Assembly (NCBI GenBank): GCA_947452555.1
Contig: CANGDH010000001.1
Coordinates: 372,001 to 436,000 of the forward strand
Length of the DNA stretch: 64,000 nt
Direction: 5' to 3'
DNA from: Bacteroidota bacterium
GTDB lineage: Bacteria > Bacteroidota > Bacteroidia > Chitinophagales > Chitinophagaceae
A program made the position numbers and the translations under genes. Of the stretch, positions 36,585-46,700 are shown one piece after another (within the stretch, counting starts at the first letter, position 1; each line of letters opens with the position of its first letter). Below the pieces are notes generated by a model. The model worked only from the letters and a program-made list of their open reading frames with translations, searched no databases and was not told the origin of the DNA.

Positions 36585-37034
36585 ATGAAGAGAATTGAAA
36601 GACATAGAGCCATTTTAGGGGTAGACAATAAGGCAACTTTAAGTGATTTAAAGAAGGTTTATCGTAAGATCATGATGGAATGGCATCCTGACAAGTTCCA
36701 AGAGAGTGAAGAGGCTAAAAAAGGTGCAGAAGAGAAATCTACTAAACTAATTGCTTCTTATCACTTTTTAGTAAGTGTGCACCCTGAAACTCATGAAGCT
36801 ACATTGGCTGAATATACTGCGACTACAACAGATGCTAGTATTAATGATTTTGAGTTTAAATCTGAGATTTTGCGTGTTGTATTTTCAGACGGGAGTGAAT
36901 ACGAATATTATGGCGTTCCAAAAGCAATCTATGTAAAATTAGTTAATGCAGATACTCCAGACAGATTCGCTCGTCGACATATCTACATGAACTACTTATA
37001 TAGAAGTACCAATAAGATAGTTTCAGGCCAATAA
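36585..37034 (+). CDS. J-domain protein with C-terminal KTSC domain
   Basis: 149 residues. The first 65 form a J domain with the essential HPD (MEWHPDKFQESEEA), preceded by the usual basic helix (LSDLKKVYRKIMM). Residues about 88-145 match the KTSC fold (FKSEILRVVFSDGSEYEYYGVPKAIYVKLVNADTPDRFARRHI), a small domain often found alone or next to RNA- or lysine-tRNA-linked proteins. The fusion suggests Hsp70 recruitment to a KTSC ligand, which is unknown. It is a single gene, overlapping the end of the convergent phosphoribosyltransferase gene by 12 bp. Confidence 0.82.
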   Translation: MKRIERHRAILGVDNKATLSDLKKVYRKIMMEWHPDKFQESEEAKKGAEEKSTKLIASYHFLVSVHPETHEATLAEYTATTTDASINDFEFKSEILRVVFSDGSEYEYYGVPKAIYVKLVNADTPDRFARRHIYMNYLYRSTNKIVSGQ

Positions 37035-37661
37035 TTTATCTTCTTTCTTTGTTAAAAATTTGTGTACTTCGTCATCACTAATTTGTTCGAAGTCTTCATA
37101 ATAATCCCCAATTGCATGTAAGTTGGATGGACTTATTAATGAAATAATTTCATCTGCAAAAGGCATCAATTTAGCTAAGGTACTTTTAGCGCCAACAGGC
37201 GCGGCAATAATGATTTTTTTAGGGTAACTTTTTCTTATTTGCTGAATAGCAGCAATCAAGGAATTGCCAGTCGCTATTACGTCATCTACGATTATTACAA
37301 TCTTATCTTCTAAGTCTTCTGGCGTTTTATTTCCTAAGAATTTAGTTTTCATTTCTATTAGTCTTTTTCTAATGACTTTTAATTCCTCTTGAATATATAC
37401 GTCAAGTATTTTCTCATGTGGTGAAATAAAATAGTCTGATAGGGTAGCTGCTCCAATTGCATATTCTTTGTTAAATGGGTGACCCAATTTTTTTGCAAAA
37501 ATTAAATCTAATGGACAATGTAGATATTCAGAAACGATATAACCAATTGGCACACCTCCCCTTGGTAACGTTAAAACAACACAATGCTCATGTCTGTATT
37601 TTTTTAATTGTGTAGCTAAAATTTTAGCTGCTTCAATTCTATTTTTAAAAACATAATTCAT
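37023..37661 (-). CDS. Phosphoribosyltransferase family protein
   Basis: 212-residue type I PRTase-fold protein. The PRPP-binding signature is KIVIIVDDVIATGNSLIAAI near residue 123, and the early loop VLTLPRGGVPIGYIVSEYL is typical of the erythromycin-esterase-associated or stand-alone PRTases. It carries no ComF zinc finger. The acceptor base is unknown. It lies 10 bp after the DUF892 gene on the same strand, so the two are probably co-transcribed, pointing to a stress-related role. Confidence 0.85.
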   Translation of the reverse strand: MNYVFKNRIEAAKILATQLKKYRHEHCVVLTLPRGGVPIGYIVSEYLHCPLDLIFAKKLGHPFNKEYAIGAATLSDYFISPHEKILDVYIQEELKVIRKRLIEMKTKFLGNKTPEDLEDKIVIIVDDVIATGNSLIAAIQQIRKSYPKKIIIAAPVGAKSTLAKLMPFADEIISLISPSNLHAIGDYYEDFEQISDDEVHKFLTKKEDKLLA

Positions 37662-37671
37662 AGGATTTTTT

Positions 37672-38196
37672 TTATAATCTTAATAAAATTGCTTTTCTTG
37701 CTTTCTCATTAATTTCTTGTTCTGCAATATCGGTGAGCTCATTATCAATTTGAATTTCATCCATTTCTGCAGCATGGAATAATGCGGCCATTTTTGTCAT
37801 ATCTAATTCCTTCGCAAAAGAAGCCGCAGTCCCATACATACTTAATTTGAACAAATTTATTTGTTGAATCGCTTCAATTAAACAAGCATCTTTCACTTCA
37901 TGATCCTTACATAATGCTATTTTTTCATTTGCTTCGTCAATAAAAGCTTTCATGATTCTGTTATTAACACTCAATACTGCAATTTTTCCTTGAAGAACAT
38001 ATTTTTCAATATGTCTTATATGGTCTTCGGCAAAATCGATATATTGATCTATAATTGTTTTTAACTTAACAGCGCTTGCTTGAACTTTCCAATGTGTTAA
38101 TACATGCTTTAATTGGGCTTCTGCATTACTAAATTTATGTACATCATAGTCTAGTAAATTATGTAAAGTAACTATGGGCTGATTTTCGTTTTTCAT
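37672..38196 (-). CDS. DUF892 (YciE-like) ferritin-like protein
   Basis: 174 residues, all helical. The DUF892 pattern is recognisable: an N-terminal DYDVHKFSNAEAQLKHVL, a helix with DFAEDHIRHIEKYV, DACLIEAIQQINLFKLSMYGTAASFAKEL and the final AEMDEIQIDNELTDIAEQEIN. These supply the Glu/His set expected of a four-helix metal site. Family members are stress-induced ferritin-like proteins, usually without a proven substrate. It is the first gene of a two-gene operon with the phosphoribosyltransferase gene. Confidence 0.82.
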   Translation of the reverse strand: MKNENQPIVTLHNLLDYDVHKFSNAEAQLKHVLTHWKVQASAVKLKTIIDQYIDFAEDHIRHIEKYVLQGKIAVLSVNNRIMKAFIDEANEKIALCKDHEVKDACLIEAIQQINLFKLSMYGTAASFAKELDMTKMAALFHAAEMDEIQIDNELTDIAEQEINEKARKAILLRL

Positions 38197-38496
38197 AAAA
38201 TAATTTTTTAGTGAAGGAATTATTTATTGAAATTAAATACAGTTAGAATTTTCAGCTAATACTATTATGAGTATTAAATGTATAATAGTAGTGAATTTTT
38301 TTTTGAACTTTATTCTGATGATTATATGAGTTCTGTAACATTTTAAGCTTGCCGGATTGATTGATAAAATGTTTAAATTAAACATTTTAAATTAGCACAA
38401 AAGGTATATGTTATAGCGATGAATTTAAATCTAAATTTTTTAGATTAGAAGAAGTTAAACGTATAATTTCTAGTTTAGAAAATAGCTAACTATGAG
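38197..38496. other. 300-bp non-coding interval at the left edge of the accessory region
   Basis: It contains a perfect 9-bp inverted repeat AAAATGTTT/AAACATTTT (38366-38388) and a 32-codon plus-strand open stretch (38391-38489, ending ..FFRLEEVKRIISSLENS) without a start codon, which could be a gene remnant or chance. No integrase, IS end or copy of the tRNA-Leu 3' end was seen. Confidence 0.5.
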
Positions 38497-39858
38497 TTAT
38501 TTTCTAAACATTTTCTCTATTATTTTTGAATTTTCTTCATTAATAATATAATTCATGTACCTGGCATCTTCCAATGACCGAATTCGTTGGATTAAAATTG
38601 AATCTACATTACAAATATTATTGAATTTATGGTTTATACGATTGATTGCATCAGTTCGTATACTTTTCTGGATTTCAATAGATTTCTTTTTAGTACCTAA
38701 ATAGCTATTAATATCATCTACAGTTAAAAACTTGCCATGTTTATTTTTTTCTATTAATTGCTCAATTAAAGCTTTTTCAATATTATTAAATGAGTTATTA
38801 TTTATTTCTTGTTTTATTATAGGGTTGCAAATTAAAATTTCAGTGTCTTTTTTACTATTTTTTTTAGATACAATAATTTTTGAGGCGCTAATGAGAAATA
38901 ATATTAGTACACTTAATCCTAATATTCCCCATTTTGTATTATTATAAATTGGTTCATATAGACTGTATGATTCTAGCTTAAAGTCATTAATTGAAATTGG
39001 TATAGTCTTTAAACTTGTGTCAGGATAATTTGTATAGAATATTTTGCCATCTTTTTCAAATGTAATTTGTAATGTAGTGCCTGATTTATCTAATAAAACT
39101 TCTAATATATGTTCATTTTTAAGTTTATAAACTTTATTATCATTAAAGTTTAAAAGTAAAATATTTCTTTCTGAATTAATTATTGTTCCGTTCAAACTAG
39201 GTAAGTTTACCATGAAATCTCCACTTATTTTTATTTTATTATTCAGCCTCCCAAGTATAATATTTATTTTTTTTATTATATCAAATTTAACAATATTGAA
39301 ATTTGGTGAATTTAAATCAGACTCCTCGTTAATGTTGGGTGGTTCAATATAATATAATACATTATTTTCAAGTTGAAAGTTTTGTATATAATTGATAGTG
39401 TTTCTAATGTTTTTAACTTTGGATATACTCCATTCTTTGGAAGTGTTAAAATGACGAAGCTGCCCATTATTATGCCAAAAACCATAACCACCAAATGAAT
39501 AGATTGTATCATTTAATGCAAAATCTATTGAATAAAATGAATTACCAAAATAGTAAGTAGAATCAATTCTGTCAAATTGTAGCACATTTTTAGTTAAATT
39601 AACTGCTTTAAAAACTTTCCCAGTACCGTCTATTAATATGTAAAGTCCATTTTTTGTTTTTATAAGTTTTTGAGAAGCTTTTGTTTGCATTATAAATTCT
39701 GGCAATATATTTAAGCTTTTTGTATTTGAAATTGAAGATATATTCCCCTTGTAATTATATAAATAGCTTAAAATTGGAGTAGACGATATTTTGTAGTTTT
39801 GTGCATCCATTTCAAACATTGCAAATTGTGATAATAATATTAATATTATTTGTTTCAT
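38497..39858 (-). CDS. Membrane protein with propeller-like periplasmic part and cytoplasmic helical domain
   Basis: 453 residues, not assigned to a named family. A signal peptide (MKQIILILLSQFAMFEMDAQ) is followed by a periplasmic, beta-rich region (about 20-300) with recurring short sheets like those of beta-propellers. One membrane helix lies near residues 306-328 (WGILGLSVLILFLISASKIIV). The cytoplasmic end (about 374-453: FLTVDDINSYLGTKKKSIEIQKSIRTDAINRIN) is helical and could be a winged-helix-type regulator domain. The layout suggests a one-component membrane regulator. It is divergent from the lipoprotein pair starting at 40149, which it might control. Confidence 0.6.
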   Translation of the reverse strand: MKQIILILLSQFAMFEMDAQNYKISSTPILSYLYNYKGNISSISNTKSLNILPEFIMQTKASQKLIKTKNGLYILIDGTGKVFKAVNLTKNVLQFDRIDSTYYFGNSFYSIDFALNDTIYSFGGYGFWHNNGQLRHFNTSKEWSISKVKNIRNTINYIQNFQLENNVLYYIEPPNINEESDLNSPNFNIVKFDIIKKINIILGRLNNKIKISGDFMVNLPSLNGTIINSERNILLLNFNDNKVYKLKNEHILEVLLDKSGTTLQITFEKDGKIFYTNYPDTSLKTIPISINDFKLESYSLYEPIYNNTKWGILGLSVLILFLISASKIIVSKKNSKKDTEILICNPIIKQEINNNSFNNIEKALIEQLIEKNKHGKFLTVDDINSYLGTKKKSIEIQKSIRTDAINRINHKFNNICNVDSILIQRIRSLEDARYMNYIINEENSKIIEKMFRK

Positions 39859-40148
39859 TCTTAAATGTAGTTAATCTATTATTTACTAATGTTTATTTCG
39901 AAGTATTTCTTTCTCTATAATAAGACATTTAATATACCTTAATATATAATAATATATTATACAATACTTTAACTCGTTTATTTTTTCCAATACTAATAAA
40001 CAACATAAAATCATGATTTACTTCATTTTATGTAGAATTTGCATCTTATAGGTAAAAATATACTGCCTATTAAAAAGAATGTTAATGATTGAGTCTTCTG
40101 GGGGGAAGGCTCAATCAACATTTAATTTGAAATTAAATATTATTATAT
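39859..40148. promoter_or_regulatory. 290-bp divergent regulatory region with two hairpins
   Basis: Between divergent genes. One inverted repeat is ACATAAAAT/ATTTTATGT (40003-40033). A second, stronger hairpin (40086-40117) pairs TGATTGAGTCTTC with GAAGGCTCAATCA around a G-rich loop, 31 bp before the lipoprotein ATG. No clean TAnnTTTG was identified. Confidence 0.5.
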
Positions 40149-41669
40149 ATGAAGTTTTTGATTTTTGTAATAAGTTTCCTTTCATTAATATCATGTTCAA
40201 AAATTGATAAAGTTTCAAGTTTATTAAAGTCTGATCCAATTGTAAAAGAAGATTCTATTAAAATAACTGTTACTCCTGATATTTCTGTAGGTACTAATAA
40301 TATAAATAAAGATTCATTAAGTTTAATTATATATGTAAATTCTAATATCCCAGCACTTGGCCTTACCTATTCATTAGAAGTTAAAAGAAATGAAACAAAT
40401 ATAATCACATTCAAATTCGATTCTACAAGTTTATCAAATTCAATCAATGTAAAATTGGGTGGTTTTACAATCAAAGGTAACTATACTATTAAATTGACAG
40501 TTACTTCTAAATCTAATATTAATAACTCAGTCATTCAAAATTTTGTAATAAATAGAAATAGAATTTATAAGAATTATTTAAAAACTTCCTACGAGCTTTC
40601 AAATTTTGATAGTTGGTTTTCTTCGGCACAATTATATAAAGAAGATGGCTCAAAATATAATAACAATCCATTTATAGATGAACAGTCTACTCAGTTAGAT
40701 ATTGACGGAGATGGACAGGAAGATGTATTTTATTATGAAGGATATGATTTAAATATTAATCCTACACCCAACCCGCCTCCATCTATTTTCATGAATAATG
40801 GACTTATTTTAAAACAAACTCCATGGGTTGATGCTAAAATAAAAGAACCCCATGGTACGAAAATTTTAATTGGTGATTTTAATAATGATTCCTTACCTGA
40901 TTTATTTTCATTAGTGGCTGTAGATCCACCGAATAATTCTCCTGCTGGGTATCTAAATACATTTGACTTTTGTAATTTATTAATAAATTCCCCTTCAGGT
41001 TTTACTAAAGAGAAAGACTATACCGATCAAGGATTTTGGTATTCGGGTTGCTCTGGAGATATTGACAATGATGGTGATTTAGATATAATTGCCTTTAATT
41101 TTCACAATCAATCAAATGGAGTTAAAAGTAGAATAATGTGGAATGACGGAAATGCAAATTTTACAATTGATTTTAATGGTATTGGTGATATTCCTGTTGT
41201 TGATCAATCTGAATTAGTTGATATAAATAATGATGGCTTCTTGGATTTGGTTATTAATTTCCATCCTAATGGAGTTAATAGAATTAATGACTTTAGGATT
41301 TTGTATGGTAATGGGAAAGGTTTTAGTTTAATAAATTCTTCTATAATTAATATTTCTGGGGATTTATTCTTACAAAATTTAGATTTTGTGGATATAGACG
41401 GTGATGGTGTAAAAGAAATTATACCAAGTGGTAATTATATAAATTTAAGTGGGTCCCCAGTTTACTTTATTTCATTTTATAAATCGTATGATAAAGGGAA
41501 AATATATTTAGACAAATCAAATCAGTTTATAGATTATAATACTGCAGGTAGGTTCTATCATATTATAGTTCAAGATATTGATAAAAATGGTTTGATAGAT
41601 ATATTCTCTAGCGATAAAAAAGATAATATTCGATGGGAATGGAATGGATCAAAATTTATAAAAAAATAA
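40149..41669 (+). CDS. Lipoprotein with FG-GAP/VCBS-like repeats
   Basis: 506 residues. The start MKFLIFVISFLSLISCSKID has a lipobox (LISC, Cys16). Residues about 40-140 form an Ig-like beta domain. From about 184 onward, motifs of the Ca-binding FG-GAP/VCBS type recur: DIDGDGQED, DFNNDSLPD, DIDNDGDLD, DINNDGFLD, DIDGDGVKE and DIDKNGLID. That is a repeat count consistent with one seven-bladed integrin-like propeller. It is probably anchored to the outer membrane; the ligand is unknown. The next lipoprotein gene starts 5 bp after its stop. Confidence 0.85.
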   Translation: MKFLIFVISFLSLISCSKIDKVSSLLKSDPIVKEDSIKITVTPDISVGTNNINKDSLSLIIYVNSNIPALGLTYSLEVKRNETNIITFKFDSTSLSNSINVKLGGFTIKGNYTIKLTVTSKSNINNSVIQNFVINRNRIYKNYLKTSYELSNFDSWFSSAQLYKEDGSKYNNNPFIDEQSTQLDIDGDGQEDVFYYEGYDLNINPTPNPPPSIFMNNGLILKQTPWVDAKIKEPHGTKILIGDFNNDSLPDLFSLVAVDPPNNSPAGYLNTFDFCNLLINSPSGFTKEKDYTDQGFWYSGCSGDIDNDGDLDIIAFNFHNQSNGVKSRIMWNDGNANFTIDFNGIGDIPVVDQSELVDINNDGFLDLVINFHPNGVNRINDFRILYGNGKGFSLINSSIINISGDLFLQNLDFVDIDGDGVKEIIPSGNYINLSGSPVYFISFYKSYDKGKIYLDKSNQFIDYNTAGRFYHIIVQDIDKNGLIDIFSSDKKDNIRWEWNGSKFIKK

Positions 41670-41674
41670 AATAT

Positions 41675-42784
41675 ATGAAAATAAATAGAATTTTATTATT
41701 TATGTTAATCGTTACATTAATTGCATGTCAAAAACAGGTAGATTACACACCACAGTTAAATGATTTAAATAGTAATATACGGGCCTTGCAAAAGAGCAGA
41801 GATTCTTTGGCCACTGCCTTATCTCAAAGTAATCTAAATATTTTAACCTTACAAAAGAATAACGATTCGTTAAGCAAATCTATAAAAAGTACTGATTCTT
41901 TATTGAATAAATTGAATATTTCTAACTCAGCTATTTTTAAATCTTTAGACTCAATCAAGTTACAGCTTTCTACAATGAATGTTCAAATATTATCATTAAC
42001 AATACAAATGAATAGTGCAAATGCGGATATTTTATCAATTAATAATCAAATATCAATTCTGAATTTACAATATAATAATTTGTCAAAACTCTTTAATAAT
42101 TTAATACTGCAAACGTCAATTTCAAATGGTCTTGTTGCATACTTTCCATTAAACGGAAATGCAAATGATAGTAGTAGCAATGGGAATAATGGGGTTGTAA
42201 ATGGAGCATCTTTAACTGCAGATAGGTTCGGAAATCCGAATTCAGCTTATAGTTTTGATGGCTATCACGAGATTTCAGCACCTAGTAAAGATTATTTAAA
42301 TATACTTGGTGATATGTCAATTTCGGCTTGGTTTTTTGCTTCAGGTTTTCCGACATTCAGGACATGCTATACAATTTTAACCAAAAGAGTTTCTATATCT
42401 GCAGGGATGCCATATGATTTATGTATAAATTATCAATATGGTTATAATAATAATAGTGATTATAATAAACTTATGTTTGCTTCTGATTCTTATTATCCAA
42501 ATTATCAATATCTTCAATCATCAACAAATGCGACCAATAATAAATGGTCAAACATTATTGCAACAATTAGTGGTACTAATTTGAAAATATATTTAGATGA
42601 AGTATTAGTTTTAGATACCATTGTAAATAATTCATTAAGAGTTGCAAATGTTAGTTCATTAATTATTGGAGGAGGTGCAAGACCAGATAAGCCAAGTGAA
42701 CAATTTATTGGAAATCTTGATGACATCAGATTATACAATCGAACATTGACTCAATCTGAAATATCTTATTTGGCATCGCATTAA
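41675..42784 (+). CDS. Lipoprotein with coiled-coil stalk and LamG/concanavalin-like domain
   Basis: The ORF track opens at 41633, but the ATG at 41675 gives MKINRILLFMLIVTLIACQK, a proper lipoprotein signal with Cys18; that start is chosen (369 residues). Residues about 25-140 are a coiled coil of Leu/Asn/Ser heptads (LNDLNSNIRALQKSRDSLATAL). Residues about 150-369 form a LamG-like jelly roll (GLVAYFPLNGNANDSSSNGNNG, MSISAWFFA, IIGGGARPDKPSEQFIGNLDDIRLYNRTLTQSEI). A sugar-binding head on a stalk is the likely design. It is co-transcribed with the FG-GAP lipoprotein. Confidence 0.83.
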   Translation: MKINRILLFMLIVTLIACQKQVDYTPQLNDLNSNIRALQKSRDSLATALSQSNLNILTLQKNNDSLSKSIKSTDSLLNKLNISNSAIFKSLDSIKLQLSTMNVQILSLTIQMNSANADILSINNQISILNLQYNNLSKLFNNLILQTSISNGLVAYFPLNGNANDSSSNGNNGVVNGASLTADRFGNPNSAYSFDGYHEISAPSKDYLNILGDMSISAWFFASGFPTFRTCYTILTKRVSISAGMPYDLCINYQYGYNNNSDYNKLMFASDSYYPNYQYLQSSTNATNNKWSNIIATISGTNLKIYLDEVLVLDTIVNNSLRVANVSSLIIGGGARPDKPSEQFIGNLDDIRLYNRTLTQSEISYLASH

Positions 42785-43194
42785 TTATTTTTATAAATCC
42801 AAAGGTGAATTGATATGACTCAAACCATAATTCACATCCAATTGATAACAAATAGTATATATGCTTAAAAAATATGCTAAGACATCTTTGGCACTATTTT
42901 CAGCATTAGATTCCAAATTTACGAAGGTATAGTGCTAGTTATAATTATAAAGCTAAGATTATAGAGTAACTTAACTTTAAATGATTTGAAAGTTTTTTGT
43001 TAGATGAGTAATCTGCTTTTGATTCCTACCTATGTAGTTGCATTTATTTTATAAATTCTACTGTATTTCTAAGTTTATCCTTTATAGTACATTTTATATC
43101 TAAATTATATAATTATACATTCTAGTTTATTTAAATTATATCGTAATTTCATTTGCTGTTCCCCTGCAGCTCTTCAGTTTTAATTTATAATTTT
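42785..43194. other. 410-bp AT-rich interval without a recognisable gene
   Basis: Two spaced inverted repeats are present: GTGAATT/AATTCAC (42805-42835) and GCACTAT/ATAGTGC (42891-42934). Neither is followed by a T-run. A 23-codon frame starts at 42861 (MLKKYAKTSLALFSALDSKF) but has nothing to support it. The promoter of the downstream pair should lie near the right end. Confidence 0.5.
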
Positions 43195-43716
43195 ATGAAA
43201 GGGGTAATTTATATACTATTTTTCTCAACATTGACAATTCAGTTGAAATGTCAATCCATAACACCATTTACTGTTAATATAGCGGGTTTTACAGGGCAGC
43301 AAAATGGGTATTCATTAACAGTAAGTACAGGTGAAACTATTTCTATTACAGATTTTAAAACTGCTAATGGTGTTAGTTTAAGTAGTGGTTTTTTGCAGAA
43401 CAATCCTCCTATTGTAACAGGGATTGAAGATGTATTGTCTAAGATAGGCTCTAATGAAGTTTTAATTAGTCCAAATCCCACTTCAACATTTACTAATTTA
43501 ATTTCAAACTTTAGTAGTCCCGGTCAAATACAATATCAAGTTTTAGATATAAATTCTAAAATACTATACAGAAGTCAGCCATTAAATGGGTTGAACAAAC
43601 TACAAACTAAGATTGAACTATCATCGAATCCTTCTGGTACTTATTATATACAAGTATTCTTTAAGCCTAGTAATGGAATTGCTAAAACAGGAATCTATAA
43701 AATTATAAAATTATAA
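43195..43716 (+). CDS. Small secreted protein with T9SS type A sorting domain
   Basis: The ATG at 43195 (MKGVIYILFFSTLTIQLKCQ) is preferred to the upstream one at 43153 because it begins the signal peptide, giving 173 residues. Residues about 20-85 are a beta-rich segment (FTGQQNGYSLTVSTGETISITDFKTANGVSLSSGFLQN). The final 80 residues are a type A (Por secretion tail) sorting domain: EVLISPNPTSTFTNL, QYQVLDINSKIL and GTYYIQVF...KTGIYKIIKL. There is little room for an enzymatic domain, so a structural or accessory role is likely. Only 2 bp separate it from the next gene. Confidence 0.85.
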   Translation: MKGVIYILFFSTLTIQLKCQSITPFTVNIAGFTGQQNGYSLTVSTGETISITDFKTANGVSLSSGFLQNNPPIVTGIEDVLSKIGSNEVLISPNPTSTFTNLISNFSSPGQIQYQVLDINSKILYRSQPLNGLNKLQTKIELSSNPSGTYYIQVFFKPSNGIAKTGIYKIIKL

Positions 43717-43718
43717 TC

Positions 43719-46700
43719 ATGAATAGTATAAAGAAATATATTTTAATTGTATTTACTATTTGTATTGCATCAACCACATTTGCTCAGGGAATTAATTTTC
43801 AAGGAGTAGCACGTTCTGCAAATGGAATAATTATCGCTGGCTCTAACATTAGTTTAAGACTGTCTATTTTGAGTAAAAGTGTTGATGCAACACCTGAGTT
43901 TGTTGAGACTAAAACAGTGATAACAAATACACAAGGTATATTTTCAATCGTTGTAGGGGATGCAGCTAATAATGCAGTTATTGGAAGTTTTAAATCTATT
44001 AATTGGGCGGATGCACCAAAGTTTTTGAAAGTAGAAATGGACCCTTCTGGAGGAACAAATTATATATCTATGGGTATCACACAATTACAATATGTTCCAT
44101 ACTCATTTTATAGTTTAGGAGTAGATGCATCAAATATAAGTGGTACGTTGTCTGTCGAAAAAGGGGGTACTGGTGTAGCTAGTTTAGCTGCTTTAAAATC
44201 CGCTCTTAATATTATAAATACAACAAATGATAATGGTTCATTTATATCAGATATATCTGTTAATGGACATACTTTTGGTAGAGGTAAGAATAATGATGAA
44301 ACAAATCTAGCAATTGGGAAAAGTGTCTTATCATTAGGTACTTCTGGCAGAGCTAATGTAGGAATTGGTTATGATGCATTAAGTAACAATACATCTGGTT
44401 ATTCAAATACATCAATTGGAACACAATCCCTTTTTTCAAATACGTTAGGTGGGCAAAATGTTGCAATTGGTTACAGGGCATTGTATACTAATTCAAATGC
44501 AATTTCAAATATAGCAATTGGTAATAGTTCTATGTATTCTAATACAACTGGCAGTGAAAATATTAGTATTGGTATCACTTCAATGTATAATAATCTAAAT
44601 GGACACAGTAATGTTTCTGTAGGTTCATCTTCATTATATGATAATACAATTGGACATTCAAATGTTTCTATAGGTAGTGGTTCATTAAGAAAAAATACTA
44701 TCGGTTTTAATAATGTCTCAGTTGGAGAAATGGCTTTAAATTATAATGTTGCTAATAATGGTAATACTGCAATCGGTGCGTTTGCTATGACACGTTCAGA
44801 TAATCGATCTGATGGCATATTTTCTGCAAATACAGCAGTTGGAAGTGGGGCGTTAATGGGTGGAATTACCCCTTCATTAAATATTGGGATAAGTAATACT
44901 GTTGTTGGTGCTCAATCTTTATCTTTTAATACTAGTGGTTCCGGCAACTCTGCATTTGGTGTCAATGCATTGTTAAATAATACAACAGGAAGTAATAATG
45001 TTGCATTAGGGTATCAAACATTAAATTCAAATACTACAGTTGGCGATTTAGTTGCTATTGGATCAAATTCATTAATGAGAAATACTACAGGCTTTGGAAA
45101 TACCGCAATTGGTTCTTATTCTATGCAAAACAATACTACTGGAGATAGAAATACAGCGTTAGGTGATGCTGCATTAAATAATAATACTACTGGAGTTTAT
45201 AACACTGCAATAGGTGCAGAAGTATTAAGAGCAAACACTATAGGGGCAAGAAATACCGGAGTAGGTATGTATACTTTATTAAATAATACAGTAGGCAACA
45301 ATAATACTTCTTTAGGTATGTATGCTTTAAAGGATAATACTATAGGAGGAGGAAATATTGCTTTGGGCTCGGATGCATTAAGTTATAATGTTGCAAATAA
45401 TGAATCAATTGCAATAGGGAATAATGCAATGCAGTATGCAAATAGTACTAGCAGTGGTATTACAACTGGGAATATAGCAGTTGGGCATTATTCATTAATG
45501 GGTAGTACTACTTCATCAAATAATATTGGTACAATGAACACTGCAATCGGTTATCAAACATTAAGGAATAATACAAGTGGATATGGAAATGCAGTTGTGG
45601 GATGGAATTCATTAGTTAATAATAATACTGGTTATTTGAACTCGACTTTAGGACAAGAAGCATTATTAAACAATACGACTGGGGGTAGAAATATTGCAAT
45701 CGGATACCAGGCACTTGCTAATAATGTCTCTAAGAGTGGATCTATTGCAATTGGTTATTATGCTATGAATAATGCAGACAATAGTTTATCTGGAGCCTCA
45801 ACTGGTAATGTTGCAATTGGAGAATCTTCATTAAAAGGAAGTTCAACACCAGCAAATAATACTGGAACTAATAATACTGCAGTTGGTAGTAATACATTGA
45901 TGAATAATACTTCTGGTAGCAATAATTCAACTTTTGGTTTATCAGCTTTAACATCAAATACTACTGGTACAGAAAATACAGCAATTGGATTTCAAGCTTT
46001 ACAATCCAATACAACAGGTAATCAAAACTTGGCTTTAGGAAAAGGCGCATTAAACTCAAATACGACTGCTTATTACAATGTAGCGCTAGGTATAGATGCT
46101 TTATATTCTAATACAACAGGGACAAACAATGTTGCAGTTGGTGATGGTGGATTGTATAATAATATTTCTGGTATTAATAATACAAGTTTTGGGAATCAGA
46201 CATTAAGTTCAAATACAGCTTCAAATAATACAGGAGTTGGTTTTCAGGCGTTAAAATCTAATAATACTGGTACAAAAAATAATGCATTTGGTCAAGGTGC
46301 GTTACTTTCTAATATATCCAGCAATTCAAATATTGCAATTGGAAATTTGGCTTTAGAAAAGCATTTAACAGGAGATGGTAGTATAGGAATAGGAGAAATG
46401 GCTTTAAATTCAGATGTAACTGGAGTTGGGAATGTTGGAATTGGATTTTATTCATTGATGTCAAATACAAGTGGTGGAAGTAATACTGCAGTTGGGAATA
46501 ATAGCATGAATTTAAATACAACTGGAACAGGTAATTCTGTTTTGGGAAATGCTTCTTTAATGAATAATACCACCGGCAACAACAATACTGTAATTGGTAA
46601 TTATACTTTGGTAAATAATACAACTGGAAGTCAAAATACAGTAATTGGTAAAGATGCGGGACTTTCTTTAATAAATGGAAGTAATAATACATTGTTGGGT

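Noticed and set aside
38391-38489. Short open stretch ending FFRLEEVKRIISSLENS
   Set aside because: No start codon, 32 codons, in AT-rich DNA where such frames arise by chance; mentioned only as a possible remnant.
42861-42932. 23-codon ORF MLKKYAKTSLALFSALDSKF
   Set aside because: It looks faintly like a signal peptide but is too short, with no promoter or partner gene.
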